The notes under the pieces: generated by a model
Seen by the model: the letters and a program-made list of their open reading frames with translations, nothing else
Database searches by the model: none
Told to the model about the DNA's origin: nothing
Source of the DNA: Pycnococcus provasolii
Taxonomy: Eukaryota > Chlorophyta > Pseudoscourfieldiophyceae > Pseudoscourfieldiales > Pycnococcaceae
NCBI GenBank assembly: GCA_938743325.2
Contig: OW568865.1
Span: forward strand, 372,001 to 436,000
Length of the DNA stretch: 64,000 nt
Reading direction: 5' to 3'
Program-made: the position numbers and the translations under genes
Shown here: piece by piece, positions 20,380 to 31,000 of the stretch
Position numbering within the stretch: the stretch's first letter is position 1
Layout: each line of letters begins with the position of its first letter

Positions 20380-20747
20380 CACAAGAACTGGCAAGACAAC
20401 AACGGGGGTGACAAGCTCCGGAGACAAAGGCTGAAAGGGGAAGGGAGAGAGAGAAGGCTTCGAAGGGAAGGGAAGGGAAGGGGAGGAACAAGATCAGTGG
20501 GTTGGATTTTAAAACCCTGATCACCCTCTCGGAACAGGTTTCGTTTAGTTCGGGGTTGGGCCGCACCGCCTCCGATCTGTCCAAGATCAATCCTAGGATA
20601 GTCTATGGATAGTACTATAGTACTCATTTACAGCTGTGACCACAGATAGCCTGATGAACGTGGTCACGTGCGCGATGCTCACGATGGTCGTATGTCAGTC
20701 GTATGGTCACATGTGGCCGCCAGCCGCACGTCATCTGATACTTGCCA
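20380..20747. promoter_or_regulatory. Intergenic region with GGGAA repeats and an ATAGTCTAT motif
   Basis: No gene is seen. There is a short GGGAA-type repeat tract (about 20434-20484) and an ATAGTCTAT element at 20598-20606, about 220 bp upstream of the hypothetical gene's ATG. The 3' end of the protease gene's transcript also falls here. Confidence 0.3.
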
Positions 20748-21500
20748 TCATCTTGCCGCGTCAACGGCGGCGGCAACGACGGTTGCGACGCCGTTACGGC
20801 CTTTCGGCTCGTCGTCTTCGTCCGGGTAGTGCACGCGGTCGCGCTCGAAGAAGCCGACGACTCGCTTCTGGCCGCACTTGCGCAACACCTTCGCCAGGTC
20901 GGGGTCAACAGGAGGTTTGTACTTGCCCTCCACAGGGTCTAAGTAAGCTCCACTCGTACTCGGGTCGCTCACAAAGTCGAACGTCACGAGCTCGAAGTCA
21001 TCCTGGATATACTCGACGTTTTCCACCTTTTTCAAGGTTGCCCAACCTCGGCTGCTAACGCCGAGCTTGTATCCGGCGAGGTACAGATCGAGAAGCATGC
21101 GTCCCGCAGGCGTCGGGAGAACCTCCACCGCGCCGACGAGGTCGTCGCCTTCCCAGTGGTATTCGAGCACCTGGTGACTCACGTTGTTGTAGCTGAGGCA
21201 CCGGAAAGTCGGGCTGGTGGGGTTCGGATGGTCGAGCTCGCCGAGCGCCTTGTTGGTCTCCACGTAAGCCAAGCGAAACTTCTCCGTTTCTCTGAACAGC
21301 ACGTCGCGCGGGTAAACGCGGCCGTTTCTGTTTCGCCTGTTCGCGCGCTGGATGACGCCGGACACGAAGAGGCGCCCTTCGTTCGCCGCCAACGACTCGT
21401 GGCACTTCGAGCGTCTTTTTCTTCTCTCCTCCTCCTCAGCCTCGGACGACCCCTGATCCGCCGGCACGACGCGCGGCGGTGCCGAGCAGCAGGCACCCAT
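20748..21500 (-). CDS. T4 gp21-type prohead core protease homologue with N-terminal acylation motif
   Basis: 250 residues from the first ATG at 21500. From residue 42 the protein follows the prohead core serine protease of T4-like phages (MEROPS S80 type): GVIQRANRRNRNGRVYP, GELDHP (His91), VSHQVLEYHWEGDDLVGAVE, LPTPAGRMLLDLYLAGYKLG, VSSRG (Ser149/150) and TFDFVSDPSTSGAY (Asp175). The conserved His and Ser are the expected catalytic residues and are present, so the enzyme looks intact. The phage enzyme matures the capsid scaffold. Here the N-terminus is MGACCSAPP: Gly2 and Ser6 fit N-myristoylation and Cys4/Cys5 fit palmitoylation, features without meaning in a phage. Neighbours on both sides are ordinary algal genes and no other phage gene is seen. 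I infer a gene gained from a phage and put to host use, probably at a membrane; the substrate is unknown. Confidence 0.82.
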   Translation of the reverse strand: MGACCSAPPRVVPADQGSSEAEEEERRKRRSKCHESLAANEGRLFVSGVIQRANRRNRNGRVYPRDVLFRETEKFRLAYVETNKALGELDHPNPTSPTFRCLSYNNVSHQVLEYHWEGDDLVGAVEVLPTPAGRMLLDLYLAGYKLGVSSRGWATLKKVENVEYIQDDFELVTFDFVSDPSTSGAYLDPVEGKYKPPVDPDLAKVLRKCGQKRVVGFFERDRVHYPDEDDEPKGRNGVATVVAAAVDAAR

Positions 21501-22027
21501 AGGCGCCAGTTGACGCCGGCTGACCTTGAGCACGCTTTGACGAGAATGGGAGGGAGGGTGGGATCCCCGCTCCCGAGCTTTCCTGCTACTTCGGTAGTGT
21601 AAAGGTACATAGCTTGTGTCCGTGGTCGTTGCCGTCGCACGTCAACGTCAACGAACGGAGAGACGCAACCAGCACTTGCTTGCGCCTTTTGTAGGGTAGG
21701 GTAAAGCCGCGGATGGGATCGCGAACTTACGGTAAACTTACCGGGTAGCAAGGTTATTTTACATACTGTAAAGGTTTATCATGGGAAGTACATATCTTGA
21801 CCATCCTAAAGTACCGTGCGGTACCATGCAAGTGGGCGTCACCGGCGTGCAACTGCGTGGCAAGTGGTTACGATGGTGGGGAAGTGGCCGACCAGAGGCT
21901 CGCCTTGCAACACCTTCCTGATGAACACCTAAAAGGCTTAAGTTTACCTTCCTGGTGACTGTTCTTTCCACTGGAATTGTTCTTGACTTGACTTGAAGAA
22001 ATCTGCATACCTGTACATGGCCTTCTC
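21501..22027. promoter_or_regulatory. Divergent intergenic region upstream of the protease and membrane-protein genes
   Basis: 527 bp with no supported gene. It holds GTACCG-TG-CGGTAC, an inverted repeat near 21811-21824. Both neighbouring promoters must lie here. Confidence 0.3.
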
Positions 22028-22921
22028 ATGATGGCCGCAATCCCTTGGAAGCGCCTTACATGTTTGTATCAGCGCATGTATAGGTATCTTGCACTCCCTC
22101 TCTCCAGATTCTCTGAGGCTTTCTCTGAGCGTGCTCTTGCCTTAAGCGGCATGCTAAATCAGGCTTATCAGCAAGGGAACACGGTTTTGGCGCCTTTTCT
22201 TAGTAGGCACAAAATCTCAAAAATTGCACGCTCACTGGCAATCGCATTCGTCTTCGCGTGGGCGGGACTTGCGGTAATTCCTGTGCTGCCCCTTGTCGCT
22301 CTGCTGCTCGCGCTCACGTGGCCGCTCGCAGCTGTGCTGGCATGGACGTTCCTATCAGCGGCGATTGGCGCGCTCGCTTTCGCGCACATAACGGCGCGCA
22401 CAATGCCCAAGCCGCTCGTCCGACTCTTGGGAAGAGCTCTGCACAAGGCGCGCATTGCCACGTTGGCGTACGTGGACGCCGCGCTGAAACCGTTGGAGCG
22501 TTTTGGTATCAGATGGCACGTCGTGCTCGGGTTGGCTGTGACGAGCGGTAGCGAGAGTCCAAGGCAAGTGTGGAGCTCTTCGCTCGATGTGGACGACCTC
22601 GTCGCCGCCTCCTCCTCTCCGTCTGAGTGCTCCTCCACAGGCTCCTGGGAAACGCCACTCTCCACATCTCCGCCCACCACGCCTCGCCGACTTCCCGCAG
22701 CTGTCGGCCTACCTCCTGTCGCAAACTACAACGAAAGGCGAAAGACGCCGCCTCGACGGGAAGGCTTCCGATTCGACGACGACGCGGAGGACTCCGTGAC
22801 GTGCGACGAGACGGCGCTACGTCGTTCGTTTCGGAGTTCCGCGCTCGGTTTGAACTTAAGCTTGAAGGACTTGGTGCGGAGTCCGATGAAGATGAAGAGT
22901 CCGCTCAAGTGGACGTTCTGA
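22028..22921 (+). CDS. Putative membrane protein with disordered phospho-site-rich tail
   Basis: 297 residues from the ATG at 22028. Residues about 68-125 are strongly hydrophobic with Trp and Pro (from SLAIAFVFAWAGLAVIPVLP to SAAIGALAFAHI) and form two or three membrane helices. An amphipathic region (about 128-165) follows. The rest is Ser/Pro-rich with several SP/TP sites (TSPPTTPRR, RSPMKMKSPLKW). The layout resembles a hairpin-type membrane protein with a cytosolic tail. I do not recognise a family. Strong open frame, ATG start and position 170 bp before the convergent neighbour support it. Confidence 0.6.
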   Translation: MMAAIPWKRLTCLYQRMYRYLALPLSRFSEAFSERALALSGMLNQAYQQGNTVLAPFLSRHKISKIARSLAIAFVFAWAGLAVIPVLPLVALLLALTWPLAAVLAWTFLSAAIGALAFAHITARTMPKPLVRLLGRALHKARIATLAYVDAALKPLERFGIRWHVVLGLAVTSGSESPRQVWSSSLDVDDLVAASSSPSECSSTGSWETPLSTSPPTTPRRLPAAVGLPPVANYNERRKTPPRREGFRFDDDAEDSVTCDETALRRSFRSSALGLNLSLKDLVRSPMKMKSPLKWTF

Positions 22922-23089
22922 CACTCGAAAGTGTGGAAGACCGAGACAAGTTCCCGCCGCTCGGCACGCACGCGCGCGCGCGCGGTCGCTCGCTTTATTT
23001 TATCTCGCAAACAAAAACAGTAATTCTACCCATTCGTTCATAACCATCCATTGTTTCACCCTCGTATGTATTATATTAAAGTATACGAC

Positions 23090-24004
23090 CTACTTGGCCT
23101 TGACGGGTTTCCAGTGCGGCCCCTCGACGCTCGGCATGCCCTGGCTGAGCCGGCTGACGACGTCGGCGTAGTGCTTCCCGCTCACCTTCTTGCCCGTGAT
23201 GATGGGCTTCAGCCACTTCTCCTCCAGCCGCTTGTGCATGCTACTGTAGTCCTCGTCCCACTTCTTCGCGCACGTGATGATGTTCGACGTGTACTCTTCA
23301 GGCGAGTACTTCTTCGCAGGAACGCGCTGCGCCTCGTGCTTCATGATGTCGCTGTTCCACTCATACACGACGCGCGTCGCCTTGATGGGAGGCTTCTTCG
23401 GGATCTCCGACACCTTGGTCAGGCGCGAAATCATCTCCTCATAGTCGTCCTGGTTGAGCGGAGTTTCCTTGCGCCACCTGCTAGGCCCGAAGTTTTCGTT
23501 GAGTGTGAAGAGTGGTGCCCCGCCGGCCGATTTCGGCGAACGCGATGGCATTGCACTTTGCGGTCGTCCAGCTGTGTCATTGCTAGCGCCCGCGGGTGCC
23601 GAGGCAGTCATCGCCGACTGCGGCCGATTTGTTGACATATACGACTTCTTGCCCGTCAGTCTGTCAATGTGCGCCTGGTACTCCGCCTTCGAAAGCTTTC
23701 GCTCAGGCCTCCACCGGCTTGGCTGCTTCAGCCACTCCGGTTTCCACCACTCGTCGTCGTCGTGTGACTCTGGCTTAACGTAAGCGCACGACGGCGCGCT
23801 CCCCGGCCGCATTGTTTTCCGCTTGGACATCTTTCCTGACTTCCCTGGTCGAAAGGGCGTTCGGCTCTTGGCCGACGGCGTCGGCACTGCACTCGTCGGC
23901 CGCGTCCATCTGCTGTTCACAACGGGCTGAGCTTTGCCGGCGTAGTAGTTCTTCGCCTGCGCCGCTGTCGGCGGCGCCCTCGGACTGTCGCGAGACACCA
24001 CCAT
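23090..24004 (-). CDS. Repeat protein, possible cytoskeletal or ciliary component
   Basis: 304 residues from the first ATG at 24004; the same frame stays open for another 146 codons upstream (to 24442) without an ATG, so a longer or spliced N-terminus is possible. The protein is basic, with four degenerate copies of a ~30-residue unit: W-x(5-9)-L/Y-S/N-x-x-x-Y-x-x-x-I-x-R-L-T, as in SRWRPERKLSKAEYQAHIDR, SRWRKETPLNQDDYEEMISR, VPAKKYSPEEYTSNI and ITGKKVSGKHYADVVSRLSQ. RPQSAM/RPTSA motifs between them are typical of microtubule-associated ciliary proteins. That role is inference; no named family is recognised. Confidence 0.6.
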   Translation of the reverse strand: MVVSRDSPRAPPTAAQAKNYYAGKAQPVVNSRWTRPTSAVPTPSAKSRTPFRPGKSGKMSKRKTMRPGSAPSCAYVKPESHDDDEWWKPEWLKQPSRWRPERKLSKAEYQAHIDRLTGKKSYMSTNRPQSAMTASAPAGASNDTAGRPQSAMPSRSPKSAGGAPLFTLNENFGPSRWRKETPLNQDDYEEMISRLTKVSEIPKKPPIKATRVVYEWNSDIMKHEAQRVPAKKYSPEEYTSNIITCAKKWDEDYSSMHKRLEEKWLKPIITGKKVSGKHYADVVSRLSQGMPSVEGPHWKPVKAK

Positions 24005-25147
24005 AGCCCAACGTTGACTCAGATACGAGGATGAAGGGGGAGGATGAAGGCGTCGGAAACCTTCTCGCTGCCCGGGTGGTCCCAGCCTTACCAAACTACG
24101 TGTCGACGCCGACTCGTCAAGAGGTTCCCATCGACCAAGTGCGCCGACTCGACGGTCGTCGCTCGCGCTTGAATCGGTGGGAGGGCTGGGTGGTATGTGG
24201 GATCTCGATCCGGGGCTTCCGGGCTCGGAATCAGGTGGCGGAATCGTGTCGCTCCGACAGTCCGACAGTCCGAGACCGACCGGCAGAGGCGAGGCGACGC
24301 GTTGCCACTTGCCACTCGCCTCAACTAAACTTACCTTTTTGGGATCCGTCGCTGTCCGAGCTATTCGTGGAGTGCCTGGCTGGCCGCTTGATTGCTTGTT
24401 TCTCCCTGTTCTCCGGTTTTGCTCCTTTGACCTTTCGTTCAAGGACTATGCATAGACTAGAACTAAGTTCAGTAAACACAGGACACCGGTGCGGTACAGT
24501 AAGTAAGTAAAGTAACTTGCGGGTAAAGCCTTTACAGTTAGCAGGGTTTAGGTTTTGCTCCCAGGCACCCTCCAGGCACCGGGACGGACCTGCTTTCGCC
24601 ATGACCCTTGCATTGATGAGCTCGAACCATTGAAGAGAAAGAGCAATGAGGGCGAACAAGCGTCAAGCAAGAGGGCGAACAAGCCATAGATAGGGCCTCT
24701 TGCATAGAACAGAAAAGAAAAGGGCGCAGCGGACGGCAAGGCCGGACAGGACAGCAAAGCCGACAAGGAATTCGCGCAGAGTGAGCGCAAAGCCGGAGGC
24801 CAAGTTTGTAAGGTAGATCCACCGCCAGGCGCCAGGGACCTTGCCAATCAGTGAGTGAGGTTGCGCCTTCCGTTCCGTCGCGCAAGTCGAACACGGAACA
24901 CCAGCGCACCGAGCGTCCACTCCACGCTCTTCTCCGGAGCTCTCCTCTTCTCTTCTTGGCGCACCTTTCTGCTCTCGGGCGGGCGCTTTGCTTTCTAACT
25001 TTCTAACTTTCTCCGCCCGCCCTTTCTACTGTACTCGGCGCATATATACATATACCTTTATCGGGTCCCGTCCCATAGTCCCATAGTCCCTTACATAGTA
25101 CTAAGTTTATTGCTTGTGTCCTCCACTTGCTTGGCACTTGGCACGTG
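24005..25147. promoter_or_regulatory. 1.1-kb intergenic region
   Basis: No ATG-started gene is supported. The first ~440 bp continue the open frame of the repeat protein on the minus strand. A CATAGACTA motif is at 24451-24459 and a 14-bp direct repeat (GAGGGCGAACAAGC) at 24648 and 24671. The segment before the channel gene has CTTTCTAA repeats (about 24990) and CCCATAGT repeats (25070-25085). The block CCCTTACATAGTACTA at 25088 recurs at 57076. Confidence 0.35.
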
Positions 25148-27766
25148 ATGGCGTCCTTCCTGCCGGGATCAGCAAGTGAAGGTTCAGCCCTGGGGTCGCG
25201 GTCGCAGTCGCAGTCGCCGGAGCATCACAACTCGTTGGAGAAGGTTCACCCCGTCGCCGAGGAGCCTGAGGGGGCGGCACAAGACGATGGAGCGTATACT
25301 CCACCGCTACCTGAACCCAAAGCTGGCGCAGCCCCAAATACGTCGGACGCCGCGCCGTTAGACGAAACGGATACCGCAGCAGCGGGTGCGGAAGAAGGGA
25401 TAGAGCCAAGCGTGAAACGCAAGTTAAGCCATCCTGCACATAGCCTTGCGACGGCAATGGAGAATGACGCAAACGCTCGAAGGAAAACAGTTCTGCAAAA
25501 GTTCATAACACGAACCAACCTCATGGTTCAGCTCGCGCACTTATCCGCCCAGAACCGCGTACCTAAGGTACACCCGCTCGGTGAGACCCTCGCTGAACCG
25601 ATACGTGTACACCTCGCGATTGTTGACAAGGAAGGGCTAGAAGAGGAAAAGGAGCGACGGATGAGCGCAAAGAGGAATGGCGAAAAGTCGCCGGATGCGG
25701 AGCGCAAAAAGTCGAACCGCGAATTTGAGGAAATCGACCAGCAAGCTTCGACGACTCTCAAGAAAACACCGAGCAAGGTTCAGCAAAACAACTCGTCAAC
25801 CAGTTCGGGGTCAATTACGAACATGAGCCTTGCGAGCGCGAACCGGCTGCTCAGTTCCACCGAAAGCACACTTGGGGACAGTGTAGCCGCCGCCACCGCC
25901 GCCGCAGAAGAAGAAGAAGAAGCGAAAGTTGGGTGTGTCAAAGCCTTTCTGTCCAAGCTCGTCATGCGGCCGGACAGCGTGCTGCGCGTGAGGTGGGACC
26001 TCGTGCAAGCGACGTTTCTCATCTACCTGAGCTTCGTCGTTCCGTACCGAGTCGGCTTGAAGGTTCCCGCCGAGGGTGGCTACTTCGTCTTCGAGTTTCT
26101 CATCGACATGTACTTTTGGGTGGACATCTTGCTCAACTTCTTCACTGGCTTCTACCAAGAGGATGGCACGGGCTACCTCGTCATGGACATTGTAGAGGTG
26201 CGCAACAATTACCTCAAAGGCTGGTTCGCGCTCGACATTGTCGCGTGCCTGCCCATTGGTACGATCACCGACATCATGGAGGGCACGTTCTCGTGCAGCT
26301 TCACGGGAAAGTGTCCGGACGTGGTTGATGAAGAGACGAACGAGGATGTGCAACTGCTTAAGCTGCTGCGCCTGCTGCGCGTCGTTCGTCTCGTTAAGCT
26401 TCTCCGCCTCGTTCGCATCAGCCGACTCTTCGAGCGTTACCAGGACGACCTGTTCAAGCTTCTCCCTGTCATCTCGATTGTCAAGCTGATCTTCGTTCTG
26501 CTTTACCTGGGACATCTCTTTGGCTGCTTCTTCTACTTCTTCTCTAGCTGGGAATTCCTTTCAAAATCCGAGCGCCAGCAGATGCGCAACGGCGATCTCA
26601 TGACCTGGCAAGTGAAGGAATTTTTTTCCGCCGATCCGGTAGTACAGGCGGCGAACGGCGTGAGCACGATCGACAAGTACATCGCGAGTATGTACTGGGC
26701 CTTCACCACCATGACGACCGTTGGGTACGGAGACATTTTCGCCACAACGCTGCCGGAGCGTTTCTTCGCCATCATTGGTATGATTGCAGGTGGATTCGTC
26801 TTCTCGGGCATCATCGGCACAATGTCGGAGGTGATGAGGAACTCTGACCTGAGCAAGCGTGCGCACGGCTTGAAGATGGAGGAGGTGCTCGCTTTCCTCC
26901 GAGATGAGCGCCTTCCACGCCACCTTGCGAAGCCCGCGATCGCTTTCTTTCGTAAGCAAGACATTAAGGGCTACTCTGGAACAGAACTTCTGGAGTCACT
27001 CCCATTTCAGCTTCGCTTCCACCTCATGAAACACAAATTCTACGAGGCGGTGAAGCACGTGCCATTCTTTGACCGCGATGGAGATGGGAAGCTCGACGAT
27101 CCTGTCTTTTTCACCGAGATGTGCATGTGTCTGAACCCGGTTCGCTATCAGCAGAGAACTTTCGTTTACGAACACGGCGAGATTTCCAAGACGATGTACA
27201 TCGTGATAAAGGGAGCGGTTTACTTGCTGGACAAGACAAGAACGTTCGCGCTTGCCAGACTGGCGAAGGGCAGCTTTTTTGGCGAGGGGGCGATCATCGG
27301 GCAGAAACGATGCCTGGAAAATATTCTTGCGGGAAATTGCGAGATTGCCATGCTCGACAAGGAACGTCTTATGAGGCTGCTTCCGAACTACCCACATATC
27401 AAGATGATTCTGAAGGATACCTACATTCATCGCGTTCAGGAGTACATGAAGCTCGGGGCGATCGATCCAGAAAGTGAGGTGCTCACGGACTTAAGACTGA
27501 GAGCGATTCCAGTGAAGTCCACAACGACAAATGGAGTGGATGACACGCACTATGAGCTTCAGCGATTGAGCGATAAAGAGTACGGGGAAATGTCTGGGGC
27601 AACTAGGGCGATGCAGGATCCATCATTTCGTCATGCATCGGCTTTATTGCAGGAAAATGACCATGATCCGGCAAAAGCAATGAAGGAATTGCGTGATCAG
27701 GTACAATCTCTCCAAAGTGACATGAAGGTTATCATGCAGAAGCTGGATTCTTTAATCTCCAGATAA
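25148..27766 (+). CDS. Voltage-gated K+ channel with cyclic-nucleotide-binding domain
   Basis: 872 residues from the first ATG at 25148. After a long polar N-terminus (1-280) come six membrane helices (about 285-560), with the S4 sensor rich in regularly spaced Arg/Lys (LRLLRVVRLVKLLRLVRISR, about 406-425) and the pore with the K+ filter TTVGYGD (523-529). A C-linker and a cyclic-nucleotide-binding domain follow (about 640-760), ending in a predicted coiled coil (MKELRDQVQSLQSDMKVIMQ). The plan is that of the EAG/HCN/plant Shaker superfamily. At 642-653 the segment DRDGDGKLDDPV, just before the first CNBD strand, is a near-canonical EF-hand calcium loop except at position 12. K+ selectivity is well supported; nucleotide or calcium gating is inference. 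Confidence 0.92.
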   Translation: MASFLPGSASEGSALGSRSQSQSPEHHNSLEKVHPVAEEPEGAAQDDGAYTPPLPEPKAGAAPNTSDAAPLDETDTAAAGAEEGIEPSVKRKLSHPAHSLATAMENDANARRKTVLQKFITRTNLMVQLAHLSAQNRVPKVHPLGETLAEPIRVHLAIVDKEGLEEEKERRMSAKRNGEKSPDAERKKSNREFEEIDQQASTTLKKTPSKVQQNNSSTSSGSITNMSLASANRLLSSTESTLGDSVAAATAAAEEEEEAKVGCVKAFLSKLVMRPDSVLRVRWDLVQATFLIYLSFVVPYRVGLKVPAEGGYFVFEFLIDMYFWVDILLNFFTGFYQEDGTGYLVMDIVEVRNNYLKGWFALDIVACLPIGTITDIMEGTFSCSFTGKCPDVVDEETNEDVQLLKLLRLLRVVRLVKLLRLVRISRLFERYQDDLFKLLPVISIVKLIFVLLYLGHLFGCFFYFFSSWEFLSKSERQQMRNGDLMTWQVKEFFSADPVVQAANGVSTIDKYIASMYWAFTTMTTVGYGDIFATTLPERFFAIIGMIAGGFVFSGIIGTMSEVMRNSDLSKRAHGLKMEEVLAFLRDERLPRHLAKPAIAFFRKQDIKGYSGTELLESLPFQLRFHLMKHKFYEAVKHVPFFDRDGDGKLDDPVFFTEMCMCLNPVRYQQRTFVYEHGEISKTMYIVIKGAVYLLDKTRTFALARLAKGSFFGEGAIIGQKRCLENILAGNCEIAMLDKERLMRLLPNYPHIKMILKDTYIHRVQEYMKLGAIDPESEVLTDLRLRAIPVKSTTTNGVDDTHYELQRLSDKEYGEMSGATRAMQDPSFRHASALLQENDHDPAKAMKELRDQVQSLQSDMKVIMQKLDSLISR

Positions 27767-28015
27767 ATAATATTATAAGAAATGGAGCTGAGATCCCTCA
27801 TTCAGTAATAAAGTTGCACTTTATTTGTCCAACGGTCGTCCATTCACACCATTCACTTTCACCATTCAGCCCATTCACCGGTGCCATTCACTGAATTCGG
27901 TAATTCAAAAAGTGTTTTCATTTATTTCATGTTCGGCGATGCAAGCCAAATAATCACCGTGGTCTCGCAGAATGAGAGAAGGGGCTTCGAAGTGAATATG
28001 AGAGAATACTAATAG

Positions 28016-31000
28016 TTACAAAGTAATGTCCGGAGAATCACCAATCTTCGACTTGCGACGATTCAGGCGACCCTGGCTCGCCCGTCTTACTGCTTCTAAT
28101 GGATTTGACGGTCTATTTTGAGCCTTCAGCCAATTTCCAAAGCACGGATCGCTTGAACCACGCTTGAGACACTCTGTTGGCACATCGCCTTGCTGCTTTG
28201 CTTCCTCCGCGCGCCAAGCCTCCTCGCGCGCACGTTCCGCGGGGTCCTTAATTTCGCTCAGTGGTACAGCCTTGGCAGCCTCCGCTCGCTTCAAGTCCTC
28301 CTTGACGCGCTTTGCTCGCTCCGCGGCGACATTTGGAGCCTTACGTGCCTTTTTGGGAGCGGGTGGAGACGGTGTCGTTTGCAAAATGGTGGACTGAGCT
28401 GCAGTAGATTCACCATCTTCGTCAGCGCCACTTGGTGACTCTTCCTCCGTCCCCTCTTGATTGTCGATGTCGTTCGGGGCCTCGTCTGGTGTAGCAATGT
28501 CTGGAATATCATCCGTCTCGGGTGTTGGTGCGTCGTCTGGTAAAGGAGCTTGATCACTTTCGTCCCCCAACGATTCATCGACGACGCCAGCTTCTGCGTC
28601 CGCCTCCAGGTCAGCATCGATCGGCACAGCCTCGGCCTGCACAGGGGGTTCCTCTCGCTCACCCAAAACGGTAGGTTCACCATCTTCGTCAGCGCCACTT
28701 AATGACTCTTCCTCCGTCCCCTCTTGATTGTCGATGTCGTTCGGGGCCTCACCATCTTCGTCAGCGCCACTTGGTGACTCTTCCTCCGTCCCCTCTTGAT
28801 TGTCGATGTCGTTCGGGGCCTCGTCTGGTGTAGCAATGTCTGGAATATCATCCGTCTCGGGTGTTGGTGCGTCGTCTGGTAAAGGAGCTTGATCACTTTC
28901 GTCCCCCAACGATTCATCGACGACGCCAGCTTCTGCGTCCGCCTCCAGGTCAGCATCGATCGGCACAGCCTCGCCCTGCACAGGGGGTTCCTCTCGCTCA
29001 CCCAAAACGGGCGGTCTCGTCGATGTAGTCATGTTCGCAGCATCTGCACTTTCTGAAGCGATACTCTGAAATCCAGCCTTGGCTGCGCGCTGGCGCTCAC
29101 GGCGGTAAATGAATCCCGCCATTCCCTGTCGCTTCTCGTCACCCTCCATCGGCTCAATAATTTCTATCGGATCAATCGTGTCGGTTATCGGCGCAAGCCG
29201 ACGACGCTCTAGCGCTTCGGCAGCTGATTCCTTTGCGCCTGCTTTGGGCTGTTTTGACTTATGACCACTCGTTTGCATAATTTTATCCGTCAGCGCAAGT
29301 TGGATCTCGCGGTTAGCATCTCTTGCAAATTCCTGAAATTTTGCCGAGGTCATCCTGGGAGTCGAGATGGAGGGAAATCCCGGCGGCTCTTGTGCCTTAG
29401 TTTCCACGGTGCCTTGAACGGTGCGCTGTTTGTCGCCATTGCCACGTCGTCTCGATGTCGATCTCTCGTGATGCGACGGCCGCTCCGCAGATCGTTCCAC
29501 CCCGCCGCGATCGCGATCGCGATTCACGAGGGCGGGGATTCGAGCTTCTTCAACGTTAAGCATAGTGTGGCAGGCATCGAGAGAATGAAGGCCATCGCAC
29601 CATCGCACATACGAAAGTCGCGTGTCTGACTGAGTGCCACTGCTGTCGGTTGGCAGATTCACAGATCCACGCAGCATTCGTAGTAGGCGACCTTCAAGCA
29701 AGAAAGAGTGGCTTGGATGAGAGCGGAGATCGGGGGCATCTGGCCAATCGGTCGCGCGGAAGTAGTGGTAACTTCCACGAGAGTTGCCCATCGAATCTTT
29801 GTCACGGCTCAGCTCCTCGCTGAAACCGTAGACGCTGATCGGATGGCCCTCCGCGGCGTTGGCATCGGCGACACACCCGAGATTATCTCCGCCACCCACT
29901 GCCAGGCCTAAGCTGGCAACCAGGCCAGTGCTTGGTGTGCTTCCGCCGCGAGAGAAGCGACGGTACTCCGCACCTCCAGCTGGCTTTTTCAACTCCTCCG
30001 ACGTCTCACCGGCAGCGGCGGTGCGCAGCAGGCCAAGTCGGTAGCGTTCGAGGACCTCACGCACTCGGCTCGTCACGGATGGGTGTAGGAGAAGCGTGAG
30101 GACGTCCGGACGTCGCGTGAAGATCAGGCGCTGCAGAAGAACAAATTGGTGCAGAGACGCGCGCGTCACCACTACGGTGACGTTTGGCTCAAGAGAGCTC
30201 ATGAGATTACCAAGCGTCCTATCCTCACTGAGCGGGTGCACGTACCGGCTAACCCATGCGGCGTTGAGCACGCGAAACGTGGCTCTTGAGCCGACGTATG
30301 CTTTGTACTTGCCACCCGTGGGAGCTTGATTGATGCGAAGAATGCACCGATGGTCGTCGATAGCCTTGGCATTGCGCAGGGCGCTCGTTCCACCTGACGA
30401 CACATCCACACTTGTGTCGGGGGCAGACCATGCACTGAGCGTTCCCGCGTTGCCAACGATAGCACAGCTAAGGTGGCAGCTAAATTTTGGGTGGACTGCA
30501 GGCAGCGCCGCGGCCAACGCGCCGTAGCTAAGCCCGCCGCCACCGCCGCCGTCACCGCTGCTATCACGGCTATCGTCCTCGTGCGACGCTGCACCGACGT
30601 CATCTTCAGCCACCCCGGACGACGGCGCTCGGAGAAGCGCCTGAGCATCCTGCGAGGTGGCGAAAGTGCGTCTTCCGCCAGTTGACAACGCTGCGACGTC
30701 GCCGTACAGCGATCTCAAGGCTGCCTTCTCGCAGGATGTGCGGCTCTCGCAATTTTGCAGGCTCGCGAGAACCTCGAAGAGCCTACGCAGCTCTTGCCCG
30801 CCACGCCCTACGGCGCCGTCCACCTCCTCAGGCTCGAGCGCGCGACGCTTCTTGAGGTGTCGCACCTTGCGCGGACCGTCCTTGATCTTGAACGCCTCCC
30901 ACTCGAGCTTTTGCTTGACAGTCGCCTCGACGCGCGTCCGTTCACGTCGCCACACCGTGGACGCGTGCTTGCCCAGGTTCTTCGCTTCTGGCACAGCATC

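Noticed and set aside
20748-21500. An integrated phage or virus around the prohead protease
   Set aside because: Both flanks hold ordinary algal genes with the same base and intergenic style, and no capsid, terminase, portal or integrase gene is seen. A single captured gene fits better.
24538-24909. Minus-strand 123-codon frame in the 24-25 kb gap
   Set aside because: Low-complexity Leu/Cys/Pro composition, competing frames of equal length in the same place, and no recognisable domain.
28411-29010. CRISPR-like or satellite array
   Set aside because: The repeats are in-frame coding sequence of the GT29 tail, without spacers.
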